Below are positions 55,919 to 64,000 of a stretch of DNA of 64,000 nucleotides, piece after piece. Numbering within the stretch: position 1 is the first letter of the stretch; each line of letters starts with the position of its first letter. The notes under the pieces were generated by a model that was given only the letters and a program-made list of their open reading frames with translations, had not been told where the DNA came from and did no database searches. The translations under genes and the position numbers were made by a program. This stretch comes from Elephas maximus indicus. Lineage: Eukaryota; Chordata; Mammalia; Proboscidea; Elephantidae. The stretch lies in NCBI RefSeq assembly GCF_024166365.1, contig NC_064826.1, positions 22,406,001-22,470,000 on the forward strand, written 5' to 3'.

Positions 55919-55979
55919 CAGCCGAGCCGCAATGAAGAGCTTCTTACAGTGAAAGCAAAGTAGGTCGCGCCCACTGAAA
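55919..55979 (+). other. ZNF800: ZNF800 5' UTR part of the start-codon exon, with NAGNAG acceptor
   Basis: A pyrimidine-rich stretch ending CTTCTTTCAG lies at 55909-55918, immediately followed by CAG. This gives a tandem NAGNAG acceptor (exon start 55919 or 55922). The roughly 60 bases between it and the ATG are the inferred 5' UTR on this exon and contain one short upstream ORF. Use of the acceptor is inferred from motif and position; no transcript evidence was available. Confidence 0.65.
55932..55952 (+). CDS. Upstream ORF, 6 codons (MKSFLQ), in the ZNF800 5' UTR
   Basis: An ATG with G at -3 opens a six-codon reading frame (MKSFLQ) ended by TGA at 55950-55952. That leaves 27 bases to the ZNF800 ATG, and both ATGs are in the same frame. 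Such short uORFs commonly lower translation of the main ORF or make it depend on reinitiation (general knowledge). Whether ribosomes use it is unknown. It is conditional on the acceptor at 55918 being used, because the uORF lies on the same exon as the start codon. Confidence 0.55.
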   Translation: MKSFLQ

Positions 55980-56040
55980 ATGCCTTTAAGGGACAAATAC
56001 TGTCAGACTGACCACCATCATCACGGATGCTGTGAACCAG
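55980..56040 (+). CDS. ZNF800: ZNF800 coding exon 1 (start codon exon)
   Basis: This exon encodes the first 20 residues of ZNF800, beginning MPLRDKYCQTD and continuing with a four-histidine run and GCCEP. I recognise it as the N-terminus of vertebrate ZNF800, a nuclear C2H2 zinc-finger protein known as a transcriptional repressor in enteroendocrine differentiation. The ATG at 55980 has A at -3. An in-frame TGA at 55950-55952 lies upstream, so translation in this frame cannot start further 5' on this exon. The exon ends CCAG and is followed by a GTACAC donor at 56041. It leaves one base (G), which combines with TT of the exon at 61340 to give Val21. No zinc finger is encoded here; the fingers lie beyond the window. 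Identification is strong because two separate exons both match and join in phase. Confidence 0.95.
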
Positions 56041-57469
56041 GTACACCCCTCCCTTCCTTCAGTTGCCTTGCCCTCCGTCATGGCCACTCTTCCTTCTGTT
56101 TCCTTCCAGCTTTCTTTTCCTCCTGCCCAAGAAGTCGTTCCTAAGGAAGCAGGCTGTAATTTTCCCCAGCCTAAAACCAGCTATGAAGCTAAAAGCTTGT
56201 ACAAACAGGAGGTCTCCTCTGCTGGATCCCTTAAAAAAAGGACTGCGAGCGTCACCTTAAATCTTTTCCACCAGATCAGTCACTCAGCCCTTTTTCCTTT
56301 TCTTTGGAGGCAGCCTGCAGTTAGTAGTATACCCCCATGTTCTTCGGATGTTCAGAATTTTAAAGAAAGAGAAAAGTAGGTAATAGAAGCCTAGCATTTA
56401 TCTCCGTGAGGCTGGTCTCATTGAAACTTAAAAACAGGAAAAGTTTCTCATGCGTTTTTTCAGAAACTATGTCTTAATGGCTAAAAACGAGTGTGGTTGG
56501 GGTTAAAAAAACGTTTTTTTTGAACTCCTTGGGAGGATGAGGTTTTGTTAAGTGCAACCTTTTTAAAGTTTTCTTGGACAGAATGTGTTGTATTGCAAAA
56601 CGAAAAATCTACTTGAAATACCTCAGTAAGGGTATTTTGTTCAGGGGAACTTTTTTTTTTTGAGTCAAATTTATGAAATGAAAAAAATTTGATTTTTAGG
56701 AGTCTTAGAGTATTAGCAAACTTTACTTTGAGGAATGTGATATATAAACTTCTGAGAGTTTGTCTACTTATTAGAACTTTCATGTGCTTTGTCACGAACA
56801 TTTAAAGGTACACCTTAAAAGTGTTACTGAATACATCCTGTCACTAAAATAAATAAGGGCTTTTCTAGTTCAAAAGGAGGTGTTTGCTTATTTTGACCTA
56901 AAGTTATTAGGGCTTTTTATACTTTTGCTTGCTTTTTGTAGGACTGTTTAACTGCACTGATACACTAGGTGTTATCACCGTAGAGTTCATTTTAAGTAAT
57001 TTTTTGATTAATAGGGAAAAATGGCAGCAGTAAAGGGGAAAAACTTCCATTTTCAGAGGTCTTTGGTACACGTGAGAATAAAATTCTTATTATGACTCTG
57101 TCCCACCACACATTGCTGGGATCAGTAATAACTCACCTCAGCTGATAAGACAGGGAATCCCAGGATGGAATCCAGCTTCCTTTCAACCGCACCCTGTCCC
57201 GTCTAGCTTTCGGAATGATCTCACACTGCATGTTTTGTGTATTTGAAATGGAGATATATTATTTATGTTTTACCAAGTTTCAAACAGTTTGCTAGTTTTT
57301 AAGTACAAAGTGCTAGCTTTGAAGTACAAAGATGTGAATGCGTTTTATACTTGTGTTCTACTGAACTTCATTCCAGTTATCTTTTTTCTGAGAACATTTC
57401 ATTCAAGCCATTTCTGTAAGTTGAATTAGTGTATGAGATCATCTTATCTAGGAAGCAATTGATTTGTTC

Positions 57470-57640
57470 ATGTATTCATTTTTTTTAAACGAATTATCAT
57501 TGAGCACTTACTGGTGCTGCACAGGCAAGGTCCAAGGCATTGAGGATATAAATGGTGAACAAGACAAAGTCTTCTCTCACAGATCTTGTGGCTGGGAAGA
57601 CATAGACATAACTAAATAAATAAACGAGATAATTCGTGAC
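57470..57640 (-). mobile_element. L2 3' end remnant
   Basis: ttatcattgagcacttactg, ataaatggtgaacaagacaa and agtcttctctcacagatctt follow an inverse L2 terminus. Confidence 0.7.
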
Positions 57641-57660
57641 CTTACCTTAATTGGTATATT

Positions 57661-57980
57661 CTAGTGGTGGCACAGTGGTTAAGAGCTATGGCTGCTAACC
57701 AGAAGGTTGGCAGTTCGAATCTACCACCTGCTCCTTGGAAATCCTTTGGGGCAGTTTTACTCTGTTTTATAGGAACCCTGGTGGCGTAGTGGTTAAGTGC
57801 TATGGCTGCTAACCAAGAGGTCAGCAGTTCAAACCCACCAGGCGCTCCTTGGAAACTCTATGGGGCAGTTCTACTCTGTCCTATAGGGTCGCTAGGAGTT
57901 GGAATCGACTCAACAGCACTGGGTTGTTACTGGGCTATAGGATCTCTATGAATTGGAATCAACTCGAAGGCCACAGGTAG
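57661..57980 (+). mobile_element. AfroSINE, short form (outer), split by another SINE
   Basis: Outer SINE pieces are 57,661-57,771 and 57,932-57,980 (tgggctataggatctctatg ... gaatcaactcgaaggccaca). Confidence 0.85.
57772..57931 (+). mobile_element. AfroSINE, short form (inner)
   Basis: Complete sense copy from ggaaccctggtggcgtagtg to gaatcgactcaacagcactg, inserted in the outer SINE. Flanks ttactctgttttatagg and ttactgggctatagg look like a diverged TSD. Confidence 0.88.
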
Positions 57981-58594
57981 TGATTATAGTTTTCTATGGA
58001 CTTTAATGCCTTTTAAAAGAGAGTTTCCTGAACTTTTTAATACGTACTGGAACTTTTTTTTTTTCTTTTTACTCCTCCATTAGCAAGAAATCAAATGAAT
58101 TGCATTAATTTAAAATTTTCATTTTCCTTTTGCCAGAAACTTTTTCCATGAGGTTTGCTTTCCAAATTTTCAAGTCAAAAATAGTTCCTCTTTGCTTTCT
58201 TAGCTAGACTTAAACACCCTCTAAGGCTCTGGTCCTGTCCTAACTTCACTGGAAAGCCAGAAGTTCGTTAACGTACAAAATGGTCATTATTACAGAGGAA
58301 GGCACGCGTTGAGGGGGGGGATGTGTCCAGGACTTGAATGTGTTATGGTATGATAGTTTTAAAAAGAAGTGCCCTCAGATTGAGGGAAGAAGAAGAAATG
58401 ATATTTGAGGAATTCTTTTAATGGACTCTGATGAGAGGCGATTGTCTTTTGAATTGTGGACGGTGCTTTTGAATTATGGACTGTGGTTGGTTCCTTGGAT
58501 GAGGGTGGTATATTCCTGAGGAGGGTGTTGTGTCTTAATGGGGTGGGACAGCTTGTAGTTAAGCGTGGTGTTATAAGCCTGTGAGTGTATATAA

Positions 58595-58780
58595 AGTATC
58601 TTCTTCTTATGCTTTAGGAATGTATTTTATTATAGGAATTTTCAAACATTCAAAAGTAGAGAATGGCATAAGGAACCTGAGGTAGCCATCACACTGCTTC
58701 ATCAGTTGTCAGTGCATGAACAATCTCTTTTCGTCTGTGTTCCTCCTTCCTCACGATTTTCTTCTCCACCCTCCAATTGT
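58595..58780 (-). mobile_element. Ancient L1 3' end remnant
   Basis: tttcaaacattcaaaagtag and acctgaggtagccatcacac parallel the remnant at 241-480. Confidence 0.4.
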
Positions 58781-59037
58781 CATAAATAGAAGAATCTTCT
58801 AAGGGGTTTGTTTTAAGGTAGGAGAGACTCTTAACAAAAGTAGGTGTTTTATTCTGGGAAATGTGTTTTTGGAAGAATGTAAGGAAAGATATTAACCTCT
58901 GATGGCTTGGGTGTTTTTGATTGGAGGAAGGTGTTGTCCACTTTCTCAGTGGTAATGTAACCTAGATGGGTCTGAACTTGGGAGGGATGATAGAATATAT
59001 GAGGGGAATATATGAGAGCAAACTAGCTTCTCATTAA

Positions 59038-59125
59038 ACAATTAATACACATATTGTTTTGTGACATTGGTTGCCAACCCACGACATGTCAGCACTCTCT
59101 TTCTTGACCTTAGGTTCCCCATTAC
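59038..59125 (-). mobile_element. L1 3' UTR fragment (second lineage)
   Basis: attgttttgtgacattggtt is shared with the L1 piece at 44,050-44,090. Confidence 0.55.
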
Positions 59126-59159
59126 TAGCTTTCCTGTCCTTAGACTTCAAAAAAAAAAA

Positions 59160-59160
<1 letters not shown>

Positions 59161-59200
<40 letters not shown>
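59161..59200. repeat. (TG)n(TA)n microsatellite
   Basis: gtgtgtgt followed by about 16 TA units. Confidence 0.95.
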
Positions 59201-59202
<2 letters not shown>

Positions 59203-59866
59203 TTTTCTAGTTGAGAGTATGTTTTCGGATGAAGAAAGAATCATCTCTTACAGTGAGGGCTACATGTTAAGCTAACTTTACATGTAATTGATTTTTACAG
59301 TGGGCCACAGTTAAGCTAATGTTGAAGCTATTTTGAATGTTGTCCCACGATACATGTGTGTTCTGGTGGTAGCATTGTTCTGTGGGTGATGGGTAAGACA
59401 GTTTTGCTCTAGCTCATGCATAGGTGTTGCCATGTGAAAATGGAAGTTGGTGTACCGTAGAAGGTTTTCTGAAGCATGTACTTAAATGAGAAAAGGGCAC
59501 TAAGGAGAAGGCCCCGTTTTTTCCTTATATCCCTCCCTTATTTATTACTGTTTTTTTTTTTTTAGTTCTCCCTTTTCAGAATGCTTGCCACTTACAGAGC
59601 CGGACCTTGAAGTTTTTAGTTCTTATAATTGTGTGGGTTCCCTCCCTCTCTTTTGTAGGTTTTCTTTTTTTTTTTTTTTTGATAAACAGTTGTCAGTGCT
59701 GTAGTGTACAAATACTAAAAAGAGATCCGTCTAACACAAATAAACAGTATCAATATATTCACAAACTTCTGTTTTTGTTTCTCTGAAGGACTGAATTCTA
59801 CTTCTCTTAGATTTAGACAAATAATGTTCAGGTTTTGGTGTCAAGAAAGCAATTGATTTGTACACG

Positions 59867-59893
59867 TTGATGATGATGATGATGATGATGATA
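59867..59893. repeat. (GAT)n microsatellite
   Basis: Eight to nine perfect trinucleotide units within ZNF800 intronic sequence. Confidence 0.95.
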
Positions 59894-60125
59894 GAGTGTT
59901 TATTGAGCACTTACTGTATTCCAGGTGTTGTTTTAAGCAGTTCACCCACATTAGCTCATGTAATCTTCTCACAGCCCTGTAATCTAGGTACTCTCATTAT
60001 CCCCATTTTAGAGATGAGAAAAGAGAGGTCAGAGAGTTTAATGTACTCTAGTTGCATCTAATGAGTGGCAGAAAAGACATTTCAGTGCAGGCCGTCCTGG
60101 TCCGAAATCTGTGTTCTTAATCAGT
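59894..60125 (-). mobile_element. MIR SINE
   Basis: tattgagcacttactgtatt, ctcatgtaatcttctcacag, atccccattttagagatgag and atctgtgttcttaatcagtg: a nearly full-length inverse MIR. Confidence 0.8.
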
Positions 60126-60559
60126 GCAGTGTAATGTCGATAACAGATGTTCTCAAAATGAGTTGTGTGTGTGCATGATCTTAATTCATTTAAAATATCT
60201 CTAAAGTATCTCCTAAAATTGGGAAAATTTGCTTAATAAAATAAATTGATCCTGAAACATAGTTCTTCCCATTTGTGTACTCTGAGTACAAAACTTGAGG
60301 CTTAAAGGGGGAATCTAAGGCTGTGTCTCTTTACCTGCACAGCAGCCTTGAGCCCCTTCAAGCCAAGGCTGGGAAGCAATAGCAACACACGTTTCTGAAG
60401 TAACCCTCCCTGTCTCCTCACACAGAGGAGGTGGTTTTGGATCTGGTGGGCAGAATATTACAGCATATTTAAAAAAAGAGGTCATTAAAATAGTCAGAGT
60501 GTCTCCACCACAACTTTCCTTCCTTATCTGATAACTGATGGAAAAACTCAATTTTCCTT

Positions 60560-60860
60560 TTTTACCTTGTTTCATACTTACCATAATCTAATTTACCATA
60601 TATTTATACTACTAATCTGATGATTTGTGTTTATATTAGCATCTGTACATACACACACTTATACAAATAAACTTCGGTTTTTCTGGGTCTGTCTAAATAT
60701 GTGTTAATATAAATGGCATCATACCATTCTGTAATATGTTTTTACTGCTTAACAATCTAGTCTGGCCCCTACTGGGAGACTTCTAAATTGTTTGAAATTG
60801 TTCTCAGTTATATACAGTGCTACAGTGAACATTCTGTCACATCCATCATTGTGCACTTGT
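60560..60860 (-). mobile_element. Ancient L1 3' end remnant
   Basis: gcatcataccattctgtaat and gtgctacagtgaacattctg are diverged inverse L1 3' phrases. Confidence 0.5.
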
Positions 60861-61339
60861 CCACTTGTTTCTTCAGTTGTTTCTGAGTTTTGTCATAGTT
60901 GCTCAGAGAGCTGCACCCGATTGTCCAGGGAGTTTTGGAATAGTTTATGAGGTGCAGCTAGGCCACCATTGCCCTAGGATTTTAGTAAATACAGTGGTTC
61001 CTCTTCCAGGGGAATGAAAAGGCAAACATGGAGAGTATGTGCTAGATGATACTAAAGCAGTAAGGCCTTTGCATCCGAACTGCCTCTCTAGTCTTAAGTA
61101 GCTTTAATTTGCCTTGAGTTGGGAATCATTTTGTCTTATTTTCTCCGATTGCTTCATTTTGCATTACAAAGATGATGGTGCATATTTCATACATATATGT
61201 GTGTGTATGTATATATATATACACAGGCGTAATTATCATTAACGTAATTGCTAGCAAACCATTGTTTTACTTCAGTAGTAAATGATTTAAATAACGCTGT
61301 TTTTGTGGGGATTGGGGCGGGTGTTTGTCTTCCATATAG

Positions 61340-61435
61340 TTTATATCCTGGAACCTGGAGATCCTCCTTTATTACAGCAACCACTACAGACATCGAAATC
61401 TGGCATTCAGCAAATAATTGAGTGCTTTCGATCAG
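61340..61435 (+). CDS. ZNF800: ZNF800 coding exon 2 (residues 21-52, ends in phase 1)
   Basis: This 96-base exon is bounded by a TATAG acceptor (AG at 61338-61339) and a GTATGA donor at 61436. Read in phase from the previous exon it encodes [15 protein letters not shown]..., then ...[12 protein letters not shown], with the last G opening the next codon. This matches the conserved N-terminal segment of ZNF800 that precedes its first zinc finger. There is no internal stop. The next expected exon, encoding the first C2H2 finger region, was not seen up to 64,000, so the gene is cut by the window edge. The protein's role in transcriptional repression is family knowledge; nothing in these 32 residues shows a catalytic or DNA-binding motif. 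Confidence 0.95.
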
Positions 61436-61671
61436 GTATGAATGTTTCAGAATATATTTTTAAATCTTCACATAGTAGTTTAAAAACTACCTAGAAGTCC
61501 TTAGACACTTTTTAAAAACTATTAAAATGTATACCTTGGTTTCCTTTATAGAATATATTCAATTGTCACTTTTAAAAAATAGATGAATAAATATTGCCTT
61601 GGTCTAGAGATTCTCTTTTAGGGTTTTTTATATATATGTTAATTTAAAGATAAATGTATTCAGCATAAATC

Positions 61672-61705
61672 GAAAAACCAAACTTGTTGCCCAGCCGAAT
61701 CCGGC
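61672..61705 (-). mobile_element. Degraded SINE 3' tail fragment
   Basis: aaaaaccaaacttgttgccc and gccgaatccggctc match only the terminal 35 bases of the AfroSINE (inverse). A second example of an extremely truncated insertion. Confidence 0.65.
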
Positions 61706-63080
61706 TCTGTAGTTTAAAGAAATATGTTATATGGTATATTTGGTGGTAAAATGCCTCTTCTTTTTTGAAGATCTTTTGTTATCTTTTGGCGTTTTTGTAA
61801 TAAACTCTCAAATAACAGTTAGAAGGCAGTTGGCATGAGTCTTTATATCTGGCTCAGTAGATTATTTACTCAGAATGTCTGAGATGTCACTTGTTCTCGA
61901 TTAATTACCTTATTTCTTTATGTGACTCACCTTCTCCTGCCTAACCCTGGAGTTTCTGGAGTTTCAATATCTTTAATGGAGCACAAGATAGAAAAAACTT
62001 ATTCCTGCCTTGATATTTTCAGATATATTTGTTTAGCTTTTCTTTCTGTTATGTTCTTACAAGAATTGGATGTAATATTTGTATAGTCACAGTCCAGTGC
62101 TTTAAAATAGGCATCGCTTACTTACTACATGTAAATGATTGAGAACTGTTAGAGCTCCTGTGTTACCAGTAAGGTCTTAGGTGGCTGTGATTCTTACAGA
62201 TTTGGCTTCTCTGACGTTATAAACTATTGCGTCAGGTATGAACAAGGGACACACATGGTTTGTAAATACCTAACTGATTTTTTAAAGCTTACCGTCTTAA
62301 CGAAAAATTTCTGAGATTCAAAGAAAAAGATGATTTATATGTACTCATTCATTTTGTATTGATGAGAAACATTTTGAGGTACTTGCTTGTTTTAAATCAT
62401 TGTAAAGGGGAATGGCGTATATGGTATTTGCTTTATTTTAGGATTCTAAGAAATAGGATATCCCTTAATCTAAATTAAAAAGATTTTTTTTCTTCTGAAT
62501 TTCAAGATCTATTTCTTAGACTTTCCATCATGATCCAGTAAGTATTTAGTGTGTATCATGTGCCTGTCCTTACGTTGGATTGTGGTGTAACCTACTTTAG
62601 TGTGTTTTTGTTGTTGCTCGTTTTTTACTTGTAGTAATTGCCCTTGGTTAACAGAAATAACAAAAGGACAAATTCTCCCATGATAAATTCTTGGGGGCAA
62701 TATTTAAATATAATACATTTCTAGCATAGCAGAAGAATGCTGTAGTAAGAGTTTGTTTTAGCTGCTTTTAGAATAGAGATACGAGTTCTTTTTGTGCTTT
62801 TATACCAGGGAATTTTTCACATCTAGTAATATGCCTTTTTTTTTTTTTTTTTTTTAGTAATATGCCTTGTTATAGTTTTCTTTTTTTAAAACGTATAATT
62901 TGGAATTAGTAGGTTTATTTTATACTGCTTCGATTTATTATTTAGTGTCGTTTGATCAAGAAGGTTAGAATTTGCTAATTCATAAAGAATGTCTTTTCAA
63001 CAAGATCCCGTCCCCAAAATATGTGTTTTTTTAACTTTGGAAGGTAACTGTTTAAAAATTGAGTTTACTGTTTTCCTTAT

Positions 63081-63230
63081 TAAACCTGTTGCTTCGATTC
63101 CAACTCATAGTGACCCTGTAGGACTGGGTAGAACTGCTCCACAGGGTTTCCAGGGAGCGGCTGGTGGATTCGAACTGTCAGTCTTTTGGGCTTGCAGACG
63201 AGCTTTAACCACTACACCACCAGGGCTCCA
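63081..63230 (-). mobile_element. AfroSINE, short form
   Basis: Inverse tail cctgttgcttcgattccaac to head actacaccaccagggctcc. Confidence 0.9.
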
Positions 63231-63255
63231 TTTTCTTATACACTGTGGTCATACC

Positions 63256-63409
63256 GCAGACCCTGGTGGCATAGTGGTTGAGAGCTGTGCCTGCTAACCA
63301 GAAACGGTCAGTAGTTCGAATCCACCAGGCGCTCCTTGGAAACTGTAAGAGGCGGTTCTGCTCTGTCCTGTAGGGTCGCTATGAGTTGGAATGGACTCAT
63401 CAGCAGCTG
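63256..63409 (+). mobile_element. AfroSINE, short form, 11-bp TSD
   Basis: Sense copy. Exact TSD gtggtcatacc at 63,245-63,255 and 63,410-63,420. It lies 25 bases from an inverse copy, so the pair could form a hairpin in the transcript. Confidence 0.93.
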
Positions 63410-63633
63410 GTGGTCATACCTGTTTTCTCTGTTTGCCGTTTCTTTACTATCTGAATTAAAGAAGAGGGACTATAGAATGGTTGATCTGAAATGGTATAAT
63501 TCCAAAGCTACTTATGATCTTTTGAAATATGTTAGTTTAAAAAATATTCCAAGCAGATCTACCATCTGAGTTATTTTTTATTTAGGCAAATATTGGAAAA
63601 AAAACTATAATTTTAGTTTTTTAAGTACCCAGT

Positions 63634-63858
63634 GGAGTCCCTGGGTGGTGTAGATGGTTAATGCGCTTGGCTGCTAATTGAAAGGTTGGAGGTTTGAGCC
63701 CACCCAGAGGCACCTTGGAAGAAAGGCCCGGCGATCAACTTCTGAAAAATCAGCCATTGAAAACCCTACAGAGCGCAGTTAACGCTCTGACGCACCTGGG
63801 TCGCCATGAGTCTGAATGGTCTCTACTGCAACTGTGTGTTTTTGTTTTTGTTTTTTTT
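63634..63858 (+). mobile_element. AfroSINE variant 2, near full length
   Basis: Head gagtccctgggtggtgtaga, then gtttgagcccacccagaggc, gaaaggcccggcgatcaact and agccattgaaaaccctacag. Flanking taagtacc and aaagtacc suggest a TSD. Useful as the reference copy of variant 2 here. Confidence 0.9.
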
Positions 63859-64000
63859 AAAGTACCTCATAGTTTAAATGAGAGTTGATTTAGAAATATG
63901 CTGAGTGGTTCAATTTTGGATTAAAAAAAGAATTACTACATTAACGTTTCATAACTAAGAAATTTTAATTTTTTCAAGATACTGAGGCCCTTTAGCACTG

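Larger units (their letters stand above)
56041..61339 (+). other. ZNF800: ZNF800 intron between coding exons 1 and 2
   Basis: This 5.3-kb intron starts GTACAC and ends TCCATATAG. It contains an L2 remnant, one SINE nested in another SINE, a dinucleotide and a trinucleotide repeat, old L1 3' ends and a MIR. The first 1.4 kb is free of recognisable repeats. An open reading frame over 56,032-56,379 begins inside the coding exon in another frame and has no family I know. Confidence 0.85.
61436..64000 (+). other. ZNF800: ZNF800 intron after coding exon 2 (runs past window end)
   Basis: The intron begins GTATGA and is not closed inside the window. It carries a degraded SINE-tail remnant, two opposite-strand short SINEs and one variant-2 SINE. 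I searched by eye for the next ZNF800 coding segment and saw none. Confidence 0.8.

Noticed and set aside
54544-55963. Long open reading frames on both strands in the CpG island (up to 249 codons)
   Set aside because: They are Arg/Pro/Gly/Ala-rich, overlap on opposite strands and have no domain. GC-rich DNA has few stop codons, and the real start of ZNF800 lies downstream.
56032-56379. 115-codon open frame overlapping the ZNF800 start exon
   Set aside because: It begins inside the coding exon in another frame and runs through the donor site into the intron, with no recognisable product.

Overview
The window is mammalian nuclear DNA, almost certainly afrotherian and most likely elephant. The main evidence is about 40 copies of tRNA-related SINEs of the AfroSINE type (heads like ccctggtggcgcagtggtt, tails like gagtcggaatcgactcgacgg). 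These sit beside many 5'-truncated copies of a BovB-like RTE LINE whose 3' end carries the same tail sequence. Species assignment is inference from these repeat families; no database search was possible.

Layout. Positions 1 to about 54,100 form a gene-free, AT-rich intergenic region built from layered repeats: ancient L1, L2, MIR and MER5-type remnants; solo LTRs of ERVL/MaLR type; then RTE, AfroSINE and younger L1 3' ends, often nested in each other with intact target-site duplications (TSDs). Positions 54,130 to 55,900 are a CpG island with a TATA-less promoter architecture. From 55,980 rightward the window holds the 5' end of one protein-coding gene on the + strand, recognised as ZNF800 (C2H2 zinc-finger transcriptional regulator). 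Coding exon 1 (55,980-56,040) encodes MPLRDKYCQTD... and coding exon 2 (61,340-61,435) encodes [10 protein letters not shown].... The phase-1 splice junction joins correctly. The rest of ZNF800, including all zinc fingers, lies beyond 64,000. No other functional gene was found. In human, ZNF800 lies next to a long intergenic interval towards GCC1, which fits the empty left flank (established knowledge from memory, not checked).

How the parts relate. The SINEs share their 3' end with the RTE LINE, so the RTE reverse transcriptase is the likely mobiliser of most of the young repeats. ZNF800 is probably driven by the CpG-island promoter through a non-coding first exon. A six-codon upstream ORF sits just before the main start codon.

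I did not find an undescribed biological system. The most interesting items are a near-perfect 100-bp inverted repeat about 1.2 kb apart, a 31-bp minimal SINE-tail insertion with perfect TSDs, a tRNA-Gly-headed composite SINE, a 27-bp templated duplication inside an L1, a four-layer repeat nest, and the in-frame-terminated uORF before ZNF800. Repeat boundaries are read by eye and are accurate to roughly 5 to 20 bases unless a TSD is given.
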